Shown: positions 54,672 to 63,162 of the stretch, piece by piece
How positions within the stretch are numbered: position 1 is the first letter of the stretch
Layout: each line of letters starts with the position of its first letter
Source of the DNA: Andreprevotia sp. IGB-42
GTDB taxonomy: Bacteria > Pseudomonadota > Gammaproteobacteria > Burkholderiales > Chitinibacteraceae
Direction of reading: 5' to 3'
Assembly (NCBI RefSeq): GCF_009848685.1
Contig: NZ_WXTX01000015.1
Coordinates: 1 to 64,000, forward strand
Length of the DNA: 64,000 bases
The notes under the pieces: model-generated
What the model was told of the DNA's origin: nothing
The model's input: only the letters and a program-made list of their open reading frames with translations
The model's database searches: none
Translations under genes and position numbers: made by a program

Positions 54672-55715
54672 TCAGCCGCGGAAGTTGTCGGTGTTCATCG
54701 CCTTGCCGCGGGCTTCCGCCACCGACACGATATTGCGGCGCACCAGGTCAGACAGACACTGATCCAGCGTCTGCATGCCGAACTGCTGGCCGGTCTGGAT
54801 GGACGAGTACATCTGCGCGATCTTGTTTTCGCGGATTAGGTTACGGATGGCCGGAATACCGATCATGATCTCATGCGCAGCCACACGGCTGTTGCCATCC
54901 TTGGTCTTGAGCAGCGTTTGCGAAATCACCGCGCGCAACGATTCGGACAGCATCGAGCGCACCATTTCCTTTTCCGCGGCCGGGAACACGTCGACGATAC
55001 GGTCGACTGTCTTCGCCGCCGAACTGGTATGCAGCGTGCCGAACACCAGGTGGCCGGTTTCCGCAGCGGTCAACGCCAGGCGGATGGTTTCCAGGTCACG
55101 CATTTCGCCCACCAGAATCACGTCCGGGTCTTCCCGCAATGCCGAACGCAGCGCGTTGGAGAAACTCATGGTATGCGGGCCGACTTCCCGCTGGTTGATC
55201 AGGCATTTCTTGGATTGGTGCACGAACTCGATCGGGTCTTCCACGGTCAGGATATGGCCGTATTCGTTTTCGTTGACGAAATTGATGATGCCGGCCAGCG
55301 TGGTGGATTTGCCCGAGCCCGTTGGCCCGGTCACCAGCACCAGGCCGCGCGGGTTCTGCGCGATTTCCTGGAATACCTTGGGTGCATTCAATTCTTCCAG
55401 CGACAATACCTTGGAAGGAATGGTACGGAATACCGCACCGGCACCGCGTTGCTGCACGAAGGCATTGACGCGGAAACGCGCCAGATTGGGGATCTCGAAC
55501 GAGAAGTCGCATTCGAGCGTGTCTTCATACACTTTGCGCTGTCCGTCGTTCATGATGTCATACACCATGTCGTGGACATCCTTGTGTTCCATCGGCGGCA
55601 AATTGATGCGGCGTACATCGCCATGCACACGGATCATCGGCGGCAGGCCGGACGAGAGGTGCAGGTCAGACGCCTTGTTCTTTACGGCAAACGCCAAGAG
55701 CTCGGAGATTTCCAT
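54672..55715 (-). CDS. pilT: Type IV pilus retraction ATPase PilT
   Basis: Main retraction motor. The 347-residue protein begins M-E-I-S-E-L-L-A-F-A-V-K-N-K-A-S-D-L-H-L. It has Walker A (G-P-T-G-S-G-K-S-T-T), Walker B (I-L-V-G-E-M-R-D) and the A-I-R-N-L-I-R-E motif needed for retraction. It is divergent from yggS, the common proteobacterial arrangement. Confidence 0.96.
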   Translation of the reverse strand: MEISELLAFAVKNKASDLHLSSGLPPMIRVHGDVRRINLPPMEHKDVHDMVYDIMNDGQRKVYEDTLECDFSFEIPNLARFRVNAFVQQRGAGAVFRTIPSKVLSLEELNAPKVFQEIAQNPRGLVLVTGPTGSGKSTTLAGIINFVNENEYGHILTVEDPIEFVHQSKKCLINQREVGPHTMSFSNALRSALREDPDVILVGEMRDLETIRLALTAAETGHLVFGTLHTSSAAKTVDRIVDVFPAAEKEMVRSMLSESLRAVISQTLLKTKDGNSRVAAHEIMIGIPAIRNLIRENKIAQMYSSIQTGQQFGMQTLDQCLSDLVRRNIVSVAEARGKAMNTDNFRG

Positions 55716-55803
55716 TTATAATTCTGTCCTTTGGCGATGTCGGCCCGATAGATAAGACGCCGCGCGCAAACGCTGCCGGCCACGTAGTAAGGTTCAAACC
55801 ATT

Positions 55804-56517
55804 ATGGCAACGATATTTGCGAGGTGGCAAGGCGTGTTGGCACGCATCCGGACAGCCGTGACGCTGGCCGGCCGTCCTGCCGATGCCGTGCAACTGCTCG
55901 CAGTCAGCAAAACTTTTCCCGCCGCGGATATTGCCGAACTTTACGCGCACGGCCAAAGGGATTTTGGAGAGAATTACGTGCAGGAGCTTGCGGGCAAGGC
56001 AGAAATGCTGGCCAATCTGCCCGAACTGCGCTGGCATTTCATCGGCCCATTGCAAAGCAACAAGACCCGTATAGTGGCAGAAACCGCCAGTTGGGTGCAT
56101 GCAATCGACCGGCTGAAAATCGCTGAACGCCTTTCCAGCCAACGTCCGGAACACTTGCCGCCCTTGCAGGTCTGTCTGCAGGTCAATGTCTCTGGCGAAA
56201 CGAGCAAATCGGGCGTCACCCCCGAAGGACTGGGCGAACTTGCACAGGCAGTAGCCGCGTTGCCAAGACTGAAATTACGGGGGCTGATGTGTATCCCGGA
56301 AGCGACAAATGATCAAACCTGGCTGTCGGAACAATTCCGCCAGTTGCGGCAGCTGCAGCAGGCATTGAATACACAAGGCCTGCAACTGGATACTCTTTCC
56401 ATGGGAATGTCTGGCGATCTCGAAAGCGCAATTACCGAAGGGGCCACACTGGTCCGTATCGGCACCGCCCTGTTCGGCACGCGGACCATCTCAAATCAAG
56501 CGCAAGGAACAACATGA
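55804..56517 (+). CDS. yggS: YggS/PLPBP, PLP homeostasis protein
   Basis: A PLP-binding barrel protein that affects vitamin B6 and amino-acid balance. The 237 residues include the PLP lysine in A-V-S-K-T-F-P, G-E-N-Y-V-Q-E, W-H-F-I-G-P-L-Q-S-N-K, and S-M-G-M-S-G-D near the C-terminus. It overlaps proC by 4 bases (ATGA). Confidence 0.94.
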   Translation: MATIFARWQGVLARIRTAVTLAGRPADAVQLLAVSKTFPAADIAELYAHGQRDFGENYVQELAGKAEMLANLPELRWHFIGPLQSNKTRIVAETASWVHAIDRLKIAERLSSQRPEHLPPLQVCLQVNVSGETSKSGVTPEGLGELAQAVAALPRLKLRGLMCIPEATNDQTWLSEQFRQLRQLQQALNTQGLQLDTLSMGMSGDLESAITEGATLVRIGTALFGTRTISNQAQGTT

Positions 56518-57332
56518 AAATCAGCTTTATCGGCGGCGGCAATATGGCTGCAGCAATGGTTGGCGGCATGGTCAGCCAGGGTTTCAAGGGCAACGAGATC
56601 CATATCGTCGAGCCCGACGCAGATAAGCGCAGCGAGCTGGCCCGCCAATTCGGCGTCAGCGTGGGCGCGCCGGACGACGTGCTGCCCGCCAGCACCGCGG
56701 TGATTTTCGCCGTCAAGCCGCAGCAATTGCGCCCGATCGCCAGCACGTTGGCGCCCCAACTGGCCGATACGCTGGTGATCTCGATTGCGGCCGGCGTACG
56801 CGCCGATACGCTGTCGAAATGGCTGGGCGGGCTCGACCGCATCGTGCGCGTGATGCCCAATACCCCGGCGCTGGTACAGGCCGGCATTTCCGGCGCGTTT
56901 GCCAGCGCCGGCGCTACCGCGGATGACAAGGCACTGGCCGAGCGCATCCTCGATTCCATCGGCGAAACCGTCTGGGTAAACGAAGAAGGCGATATCGACG
57001 GCGTGACGGCGATTTCCGGCTCCGGCCCGGCGTATGTGTTCTATTTCATGGAATCGCTGCAGGCAGCAGCGCGTGCGCAGGGCTTCGAGCCGGAAACGGC
57101 CCGCAAGCTGGCGTACCAGACCTTTGCCGGCGCCATCAAGCTGGCGCTGCAAAGCGATGACGATGCCGCCACGCTGCGCCAGAAGGTCACCAGCAAGGGC
57201 GGCACGACAGAGCGCGCGATCAATGCACTGGAAAACAGCCAGGTGCGCTCGACCATCATCGCGGCAGCCTCGGCTGCGGCTGCGCGCTCCAGGGAGTTGG
57301 GTGACGAACTCGGCCGCGATACGCAGGAATGA
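56514..57332 (+). CDS. proC: Pyrroline-5-carboxylate reductase
   Basis: Last step of proline synthesis. The 272-residue protein has the nucleotide loop F-I-G-G-G-N-M-A, V-M-P-N-T-P-A, and S-G-S-G-P-A-Y-V-F in the C-terminal dimer domain. It lies between yggS and yggT, as usual. Confidence 0.96.
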   Translation: MKISFIGGGNMAAAMVGGMVSQGFKGNEIHIVEPDADKRSELARQFGVSVGAPDDVLPASTAVIFAVKPQQLRPIASTLAPQLADTLVISIAAGVRADTLSKWLGGLDRIVRVMPNTPALVQAGISGAFASAGATADDKALAERILDSIGETVWVNEEGDIDGVTAISGSGPAYVFYFMESLQAAARAQGFEPETARKLAYQTFAGAIKLALQSDDDAATLRQKVTSKGGTTERAINALENSQVRSTIIAAASAAAARSRELGDELGRDTQE

Positions 57333-57345
57333 GGAGCGCACAGCG

Positions 57346-57936
57346 ATGATAGCCAATGCAATGGATTTCCTGATCCGCAGCTTCGCCGGGTTCTTCATCC
57401 TGGCGCTGCTGGCGCGGTTTTACATGCTGGCGCTCAAGGCCCCGTTCAAGAACCCGCTGGGCCAGTTCATCATGGCGCTGACCAACTGGATGGTACTGCC
57501 CACCCGCCGCGTGCTGCCCGCAGTGCGCCAGTATGATTCGGCCACCTTCGTGGTGGCCTGGGGCTGGGCGTGCAGCATGTACGTGCTGCTGCTGTGGCTG
57601 TCCCCATGGCCGTTTGCATTCGGCGCACTACAGTCGGTAGTGGCCATTGCGCTGACCGGCCTGCTGGAGCTGCTGAAAATGTCGCTCTACCTGCTGTTTG
57701 CCGCAGTGATCGGCCAGGCGCTGCTGTCATGGGTGGCACCGTACAGCCCGATGATGCCGCTGTTCAACACGCTGACCACGCCATTCCTGCGGCCACTGCG
57801 CCGGGTCATCCCGCCGGTGGGGCATGTGGACATCACGCCCATGGTGCTGGGCATTGTCATCGTGGTGCTGAACATCTTCGTTGCCGGTGGCCAGCAGGCG
57901 CTGCTCAATGGCATCCCGCTGCCCACGCTGAACTGA
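57346..57936 (+). CDS. yggT: YggT family membrane protein
   Basis: A 196-residue inner-membrane protein with two copies of the YggT unit; the second contains W-V-A-P-Y-S-P-M and P-F-L-R-P-L-R-R-V-I-P. The start is ATG 57346 with GAGGAG 9 bases upstream, 13 bases after proC. The family is linked to osmotic stress and cell-envelope upkeep; its exact role is unsettled. Confidence 0.88.
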   Translation: MIANAMDFLIRSFAGFFILALLARFYMLALKAPFKNPLGQFIMALTNWMVLPTRRVLPAVRQYDSATFVVAWGWACSMYVLLLWLSPWPFAFGALQSVVAIALTGLLELLKMSLYLLFAAVIGQALLSWVAPYSPMMPLFNTLTTPFLRPLRRVIPPVGHVDITPMVLGIVIVVLNIFVAGGQQALLNGIPLPTLN

Positions 57937-58013
57937 CGGGCGCGCCGCGCGCAAGTCAACCACACGGCCAGCCAACCAGTTAGAGCACTGCTACCCGAGG
58001 GGTGGTCGTGCAG

Positions 58014-58045
58014 CAAGCGATGCCGGCCATTGCCGGCATCGTTGC
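58014..58045. terminator. Hairpin between convergent yggT and fxsA
   Basis: CGATGCCGGC, a CATT loop and GCCGGCATCG make a perfect 10-bp stem, extended by GCAA/TTGC with one bulged base. It sits 10 bases beyond the fxsA stop. There is no clear T run. Confidence 0.55.
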
Positions 58046-58054
58046 AAGGGGCCA

Positions 58055-58477
58055 TCAGCCCTGGTCGCCACCTTCGAGATGGCGACTGCGGTCGGTGCGC
58101 GGGTCTACCCGGCGGTATTCGCCTTCCAGCGTACCGTCCTGGGGCGCCTTGGCCGCAGCCTGGCTGCGCCCCCAAGGCAGCAGCATCAGCAGGGCAATCA
58201 CATCGCCGATCACCCCGGGCAGCAGCAGCAACAACGCTGCGATATAGTAGCGGGCTACCCAGAACAGGCTTTGCGGCGTCAGTCGGCCGGCGCGCGCATC
58301 TGCCAGCAGCGACATGCCGATGGCCAGCTTGTGATGGCGCAGCATCAAAAAGCCCGCCACGGCAGCGATGGCTAGCCAGGCCAGCAGCCAGCCGGTGCCA
58401 ATGGCATCCGCCAGCAGCACCATGGCAATGATTTCAGCTACTGGGTAGGCCAGCAGCAACAGCAACAGGTAAGGCAT
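58055..58477 (-). CDS. fxsA: FxsA family membrane protein
   Basis: A 140-residue protein starting at ATG 58477 behind GGAG. It has three or four membrane helices (P-Y-L-L-L-L-L-L-A-Y-P-V-A-E, G-F-L-M-L-R, L-L-L-P-G-V-I-G-D-V-I-A-L-L-M-L-L-P) and a charged tail. In E. coli FxsA relieves exclusion of phage T7 by F plasmids; its normal role is unknown. Its start codon overlaps that of cutA on the other strand. Confidence 0.85.
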   Translation of the reverse strand: MPYLLLLLLAYPVAEIIAMVLLADAIGTGWLLAWLAIAAVAGFLMLRHHKLAIGMSLLADARAGRLTPQSLFWVARYYIAALLLLLPGVIGDVIALLMLLPWGRSQAAAKAPQDGTLEGEYRRVDPRTDRSRHLEGGDQG

Positions 58478-58835
58478 GAATACTCCGATCCAATCTCGTA
58501 CAAGTCCGGCCCCACTAAATGGGGTTGCTCTGGTAATTTGCAATTGCCCCGATACCGCCACCGCCGAACGGCTAGCGCACGGCCTGATCGAAAACAGGCT
58601 GGCCGCATGCGTGAACCGTTTGTCGCCGGTGCTGTCGATCTACCGCTGGGATGGCCGCGTGGAAACGGCCGAGGAATACCCGCTGCACATCAAGACCACG
58701 GTCGATGCCTGCCCGCAACTGCTGGCCTGGCTGGTGGCGCACCACCCCTACGACGTGCCGGAAATCATCGTGCTGCCTGTCACCGACGGGCTGCCCGCTT
58801 ATCTGGCATGGGTACATAACGAGGTTAATGCATGA
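58476..58835 (+). CDS. cutA: Divalent-cation tolerance protein CutA
   Basis: A small trimeric cytoplasmic protein linked to copper tolerance. The 119 residues include L-A-A-C-V-N, S-I-Y-R-W-D-G and the K-T-T stretch, as in CutA1. The start ATG 58476 shares two bases with the fxsA start on the opposite strand, and the AAGG before it is almost in contact, so initiation here is unusual. It overlaps dsbD by 4 bases. Confidence 0.9.
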   Translation: MNTPIQSRTSPAPLNGVALVICNCPDTATAERLAHGLIENRLAACVNRLSPVLSIYRWDGRVETAEEYPLHIKTTVDACPQLLAWLVAHHPYDVPEIIVLPVTDGLPAYLAWVHNEVNA

Positions 58836-60376
58836 TACGCCTGCTGTTCACACTGATCCTTGCGCCGTGGCTGGCGCTATGCGCCGGGCTTGCGCACGCC
58901 GAACCCGATCTGCTGCCGCCGGACAAAGCCTTCCGCGCGGAAATCAACCGCATCGATGCGCGCACCGTCAACATCCAGTTCCGCGTGGCCGATGGCTACT
59001 ACCTGTACCGCGAACGCATGCGCTTTACGCTGCAGCCCGCCGGCGAGCTCACGCCGCAATACCCGCAGGGTGTGGTCAAGGACGACCCCAGCTTCGGCAA
59101 GGTGGAAGTTTACAAGCACGATATCGCCGTCACACTGCAGGCCGCGCAAGACCTGCCCGAGGGCTTCAGCGTGGCCGTGCGCTACCAGGGCTGTGCAGAA
59201 GCCGGTGTGTGCTACCCGCCGCAGACCGTACAGCTGAGCATGAGCCACACCGGCCGCAACGGCGGCAGCGCAGTGGAAAAACTGTTCGGCGATGCACAGC
59301 CGGCCCAACCCGCCGGAGAGAACTATTTCTCCGGCACGCCTGTTGCAACACTCGGCCTTTTTTTTCTGGCCGGGCTCGGTCTTGCCTTTACCGCCTGCAT
59401 GTACCCGCTGCTGCCGATCGTGTCGTCGATCGTGATCGGTGCGGGGCAAGCAGGCCGGGGCCGAGCCCTGATGCTGACGCTGACCTATAGCCAAGGGCTG
59501 GCACTGACCTATACCGCAGTGGGGGTGGCGGCAGCGCTTACCGGCACATTGCTGTCGGTGTGGCTGCAGCAGCCATGGGTGATCGGCCTGTTTGCGCTGT
59601 TCTTCGTGGCCATGGCGCTGTCCATGTTCGGCGTATTCAGCGTGCAGATGCCCGGCGGCCTGCAAAGCCGCGTGGCCAACTGGTCCAACCGCCTGCCCGG
59701 CGGGCACTACACATCGGTATTCGTGATGGGCGCCATTTCGGCCGCCATCGTCGGCCCGTGCATCGCACCGCCACTGGCAGCGGCACTGGCGTATATCGGC
59801 CAGCAGGGCGACCCGCTATTGGGCGGTGGCGCGCTGTATGCAATGGCGCTGGGGCTGGGCGTGCCGCTGATCGTGGTGGGCGCCGTCGGCAACACCCTGC
59901 TGCCACGGTTACCCAGCTGGGTGATGAAAGCGGTGCAGAGCGTGTTTGGCGTGGTGCTGTTGCTGATGGCGGTATGGATCGCACGGCCGCTGTGGCAACC
60001 GTTGCTGGCCGAAGCGCCGCCGGTGGCATTCGTTGCCGTGGGCAGCAGCCAGGCGCTGGACAAGCAGCTTGCCGACGCTGGCAAACCGGTCATGCTCGAT
60101 TTCTATGCCGACTGGTGCGTCAGCTGCCTGGAGTTCGAACGCGAAACCCTCAGCGATGCCCGTGTGCAGGCTGCACTGAAAGATTTTGTGGTGCTGCGCG
60201 CGGACGTGACCAAAAACAGTGCTGACGACGCCGTGCTGCTGCGCCGCTTCGGCCTGTATGGCCCGCCCGCCATGCTGTTCTTCGATGCTGCGGGCAAGCC
60301 ATTGCCGCAGCGCGTGATCGGCTTCCAGAATGCCGATGCCTTCCTCACCACCCTGAACGCGATACGGAAACCCTGA
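58832..60376 (+). CDS. dsbD: Thiol:disulphide interchange protein DsbD
   Basis: Carries electrons from cytoplasmic thioredoxin to the periplasm. The 514-residue protein has a signal peptide, an N-terminal DsbD-alpha domain with C121 and C127, and eight membrane helices with cysteines in T-A-C-M-Y-P (C189) and G-P-C-I-A-P-P. A C-terminal thioredoxin domain has D-W-C-V-S-C. It is coupled to cutA and to the TlpA-like gene. Confidence 0.94.
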   Translation: MIRLLFTLILAPWLALCAGLAHAEPDLLPPDKAFRAEINRIDARTVNIQFRVADGYYLYRERMRFTLQPAGELTPQYPQGVVKDDPSFGKVEVYKHDIAVTLQAAQDLPEGFSVAVRYQGCAEAGVCYPPQTVQLSMSHTGRNGGSAVEKLFGDAQPAQPAGENYFSGTPVATLGLFFLAGLGLAFTACMYPLLPIVSSIVIGAGQAGRGRALMLTLTYSQGLALTYTAVGVAAALTGTLLSVWLQQPWVIGLFALFFVAMALSMFGVFSVQMPGGLQSRVANWSNRLPGGHYTSVFVMGAISAAIVGPCIAPPLAAALAYIGQQGDPLLGGGALYAMALGLGVPLIVVGAVGNTLLPRLPSWVMKAVQSVFGVVLLLMAVWIARPLWQPLLAEAPPVAFVAVGSSQALDKQLADAGKPVMLDFYADWCVSCLEFERETLSDARVQAALKDFVVLRADVTKNSADDAVLLRRFGLYGPPAMLFFDAAGKPLPQRVIGFQNADAFLTTLNAIRKP

Positions 60377-60858
60377 TGCGCCCATTCCCGACCATGCTGC
60401 TGGCCGCCACCCTGCTGGTTGCCATCACCGCCCCCGCTTTTGCCGCCAAGACCTTTTTCGATGCCAGCCTGAAAGGGCTGGACGGCAAGCCGCAGACATT
60501 GGCCAAGTATCGCGGCAAACCGCTGGTGGTCAATTACTGGGCCACCTGGTGCTCGCCGTGCCGCGAGGAGATTCCGGAGTTCGTCGCGCTATCGAAGAAA
60601 TACGCCGGCAAGGTGCAATTCCTCGGCATCGCCATTGATGACGCCAAGCTGGTTACGCAGTTTGCCCGCGAGTACAAGATCGACTACCCGCTACTGGCCG
60701 ACGAAACCGGCGCCTTCACGCTGATCCAGCAGGAAGGCAACACGGCCGGCGCCTTGCCGTTCACCGTGGTGTACGACAGCCAGGGCAAGAAAGTGCTGAC
60801 CAAGCTGGGACGGATCAAGGGCGAAGCACTGGACGCGGTGCTGAAGACGATCAAGTAA
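60376..60858 (+). CDS. TlpA/ResA-like periplasmic thioredoxin
   Basis: A 160-residue protein with a signal peptide ending A-F-A and a thioredoxin fold with W-C59-S-P-C62. Its ATG overlaps the dsbD stop by one base, so DsbD is its likely electron donor. Family members reduce cytochrome-c or copper-site cysteines; its client is not evident here. Confidence 0.9.
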   Translation: MRPFPTMLLAATLLVAITAPAFAAKTFFDASLKGLDGKPQTLAKYRGKPLVVNYWATWCSPCREEIPEFVALSKKYAGKVQFLGIAIDDAKLVTQFAREYKIDYPLLADETGAFTLIQQEGNTAGALPFTVVYDSQGKKVLTKLGRIKGEALDAVLKTIK

Positions 60859-61055
60859 TCACTACTGACAAAACCTTGCTGGCGGCGTTGTGCGCAGCGA
60901 CCGGATCGGCAGCGCTTGCCTGCCGCGCAGCATCGGTTTTTGCCTGGCAGTGCCAAGCGCAGTAGTAAAGTATCGTATGCTGTTTAAGATGTCGCGCCGG
61001 AGGTAACAGCTTGGCGCTGGTAGTCTGCAGGGCCAGACAGGCCCCGGAATGGAAC

Positions 61056-61364
61056 TTACTTGGAGAAGGCGCAGAACACGTCGCGGAGCATCGCAATCAC
61101 TTCCAGCGTGCGGATATCGCCCACCCGGTAGTAAACGCGATTGGCATCCTTGCGGGTACGCAGTACACCCTTCTCGCGCATCAGCGCCAAGTGTTGCGAG
61201 ATATTGGACTGGGTCGTTCCGACCTGGTCGACGATATCCTGCACACTGACTTCCTGGTCCCCCAGAACACACAGTATTTTCAGCCGCAAAGGATGCGACA
61301 TGGCCTTCATGGCCCGCGACGCCTGCTGGATATGGTCGTCGCTCATCAAATCAGGATGGTTCAC
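61056..61364 (-). CDS. ArsR-family regulator, candidate persulfide sensor
   Basis: A 102-residue winged-helix repressor (D-I-V-D-Q-V-G-T-T-Q-S-N-I-S-Q-H-L-A-L-M). No arsenic- or metal-type C-V-C or D-x-H site is visible. It has just two cysteines, C32 (K-I-L-C-V-L) and C98 (D-V-F-C-A-F), 66 residues apart, the same spacing as in the sulfide/persulfide sensors BigR (42/108) and SqrR (41/107). A persulfide or redox role is inferred. It lies divergent from gpmI. Confidence 0.85.
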   Translation of the reverse strand: MNHPDLMSDDHIQQASRAMKAMSHPLRLKILCVLGDQEVSVQDIVDQVGTTQSNISQHLALMREKGVLRTRKDANRVYYRVGDIRTLEVIAMLRDVFCAFSK

Positions 61365-61412
61365 CGTCTTCCTCTAAGTCTTTGGTGGCACTTGCTACCC
61401 GCCCACTGGTGC

Positions 61413-61455
61413 ATTATAGGGATACGGGTACATAAGTGCTTTCTTATTTTCTTAT
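61413..61455 (-). promoter_or_regulatory. Promoter and candidate operator of the arsR-like gene
   Basis: On the minus strand a perfect TATAAT (61413-61418) lies 49 bases before the gene. Just upstream of it is ATAAG-N14-CTTAT (61432-61455), with an extra CTTAT at 61443-61447, which might be a self-operator. The -35 is not clear. Confidence 0.4.
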
Positions 61456-61604
61456 ATGGCGACTGCTGCCGCTCTGTTTGTACCGAATTGCCCAACGGCA
61501 GGCGTGGGCAATCGATTTCAATCGGTTAGAATACTACCCATCTTTGGAACCCCTCCGCAACGGCTTACAGGCCTGTTGCGTCTCTTTACAAAGCGAACCC
61601 GATC

Positions 61605-63158
61605 ATGCCTAACGCCAGCGCCACGCCTTCCGTCAAACCAGTATTGCTGCTCATTCTCGATGGTTACGGCTACCGGGAAGAGGTCAAGGACAATGCAATT
61701 GCCGCGGCCAGCAAGCCCAATCTTGACCGCATCATGGCAGAGCACCCATGGACGCTGATCAACGCATCCGAACATTATGTGGGTTTGCCGGATGGCCAGT
61801 TCGGCAACTCGGAAGTGGGCCACCTCAATATCGGCGCGGGTCGCGTGCTGCAACAGGACATCAGCCGCATCGATTGTGACGTGGCTGACGGCACCCTCGG
61901 GCAGAACGCGGTGTTTGCCGCCGCCATCGAAAAAGCCCGCGCCACCGGCAAGGCACTACACATCCTGGGGCTGGTTTCCGACGGTGGCGTGCACGCGCAC
62001 GAAGCGCACATCCATGCACTGATCGCCGATGCCGCCAAGGCTGGCGTAAAAAACATTTACATCCATGCATTTCTGGATGGCCGCGACACCCCGCCGCGCA
62101 GTGCAGAAAAATATCTGCAGAAACTTGATGCCGTCTGTCAGGCAGCGCAGAGTGCGCGCATTGTCGGCATCGTTGGCCGCTACTGGGTGATGGACCGCGA
62201 CAAGCGCTGGGAGCGCGTGCACCCGGCGTACACGCTGATCACCGAAGGCCAAGGCCTGCACCACGCCGATACCGCGGTGGCAGGCCTTGCCGCCGGTTAC
62301 GCCCGCGACGAGAACGATGAATTCATCGGCGCCACCAGCATCGGCGCACCGGCTCGCATGGAAGACGGTGATGTCGTCATCTTCATGAACTTCCGCGCCG
62401 ACCGCGCGCGTGAAATCACCACCGCGCTGACTGACCCGGCTTTCGACGGCTTCGAGCGCCCGCGTCTGATCCAGTTCGGCACCTTCTGTACGGCAACCAG
62501 CTACGGGGAAAGCTATTCCTTCCCCATCGCCTATGAAAAACCCAAGGTCAAGAACAGCTTTGGCGAGTACATCGGCAACCTGGGCCTCAAGCAGCTGCGC
62601 ATCGCCGAGACCGAGAAATACCCGCACGTCACCTACTTCCTGTCCGGCGGCGAAGAGAAAGAATTCCCCGGCGAAGACCGCATCCTGGTGCCCAGCCCCA
62701 AGGTAGCCACCTACGATCTGCAGCCGGAGATGAGTGCGGTTGCCGTGACCGAAAAGATCGTGGAGGCCATCGAATCGCAACAGTACGCGGCCATCATCTG
62801 CAACTACGCCAATGGCGACATGGTGGGCCATACCGGCATCCTGTCCGCGGCGGTGAAGGCAGTGGAAACACTGGACGCCTGCGTGGCGCGCTGCGTCGAA
62901 GCGATGCAGAAGATCGGCGGCGAAGTGCTGATCACCGCCGACCACGGCAACTGCGAGCAGATGTATGACCCGGTTGCCCACCAGCCACATACCCAGCACA
63001 CCACCGACGTGGTGCCGTTCATCTACGTGGGCCGCCCGGCCACGCTGGCTGCACGTGGCGAAGGCGCGCTGAAGGACATTGCCCCCACGCTGCTGAAGAT
63101 GATGGGCGTGCCGCAACCGGAAGAAATGACCGGCCACGCGCTGGTGGAGTTCAAGTAA
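61605..63158 (+). CDS. gpmI: 2,3-bisphosphoglycerate-independent phosphoglycerate mutase
   Basis: Interconverts 3- and 2-phosphoglycerate in glycolysis. The 517-residue protein has the metal site (L-I-L-D-G-Y-G), the nucleophile serine in G-N-S-E-V-G-H-L-N-I-G-A-G-R, and T-A-D-H-G-N-C near the C-terminus. It is followed by envC after 4 bases, a common pair. Confidence 0.96.
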   Translation: MPNASATPSVKPVLLLILDGYGYREEVKDNAIAAASKPNLDRIMAEHPWTLINASEHYVGLPDGQFGNSEVGHLNIGAGRVLQQDISRIDCDVADGTLGQNAVFAAAIEKARATGKALHILGLVSDGGVHAHEAHIHALIADAAKAGVKNIYIHAFLDGRDTPPRSAEKYLQKLDAVCQAAQSARIVGIVGRYWVMDRDKRWERVHPAYTLITEGQGLHHADTAVAGLAAGYARDENDEFIGATSIGAPARMEDGDVVIFMNFRADRAREITTALTDPAFDGFERPRLIQFGTFCTATSYGESYSFPIAYEKPKVKNSFGEYIGNLGLKQLRIAETEKYPHVTYFLSGGEEKEFPGEDRILVPSPKVATYDLQPEMSAVAVTEKIVEAIESQQYAAIICNYANGDMVGHTGILSAAVKAVETLDACVARCVEAMQKIGGEVLITADHGNCEQMYDPVAHQPHTQHTTDVVPFIYVGRPATLAARGEGALKDIAPTLLKMMGVPQPEEMTGHALVEFK

Positions 63159-63162
63159 GCAG

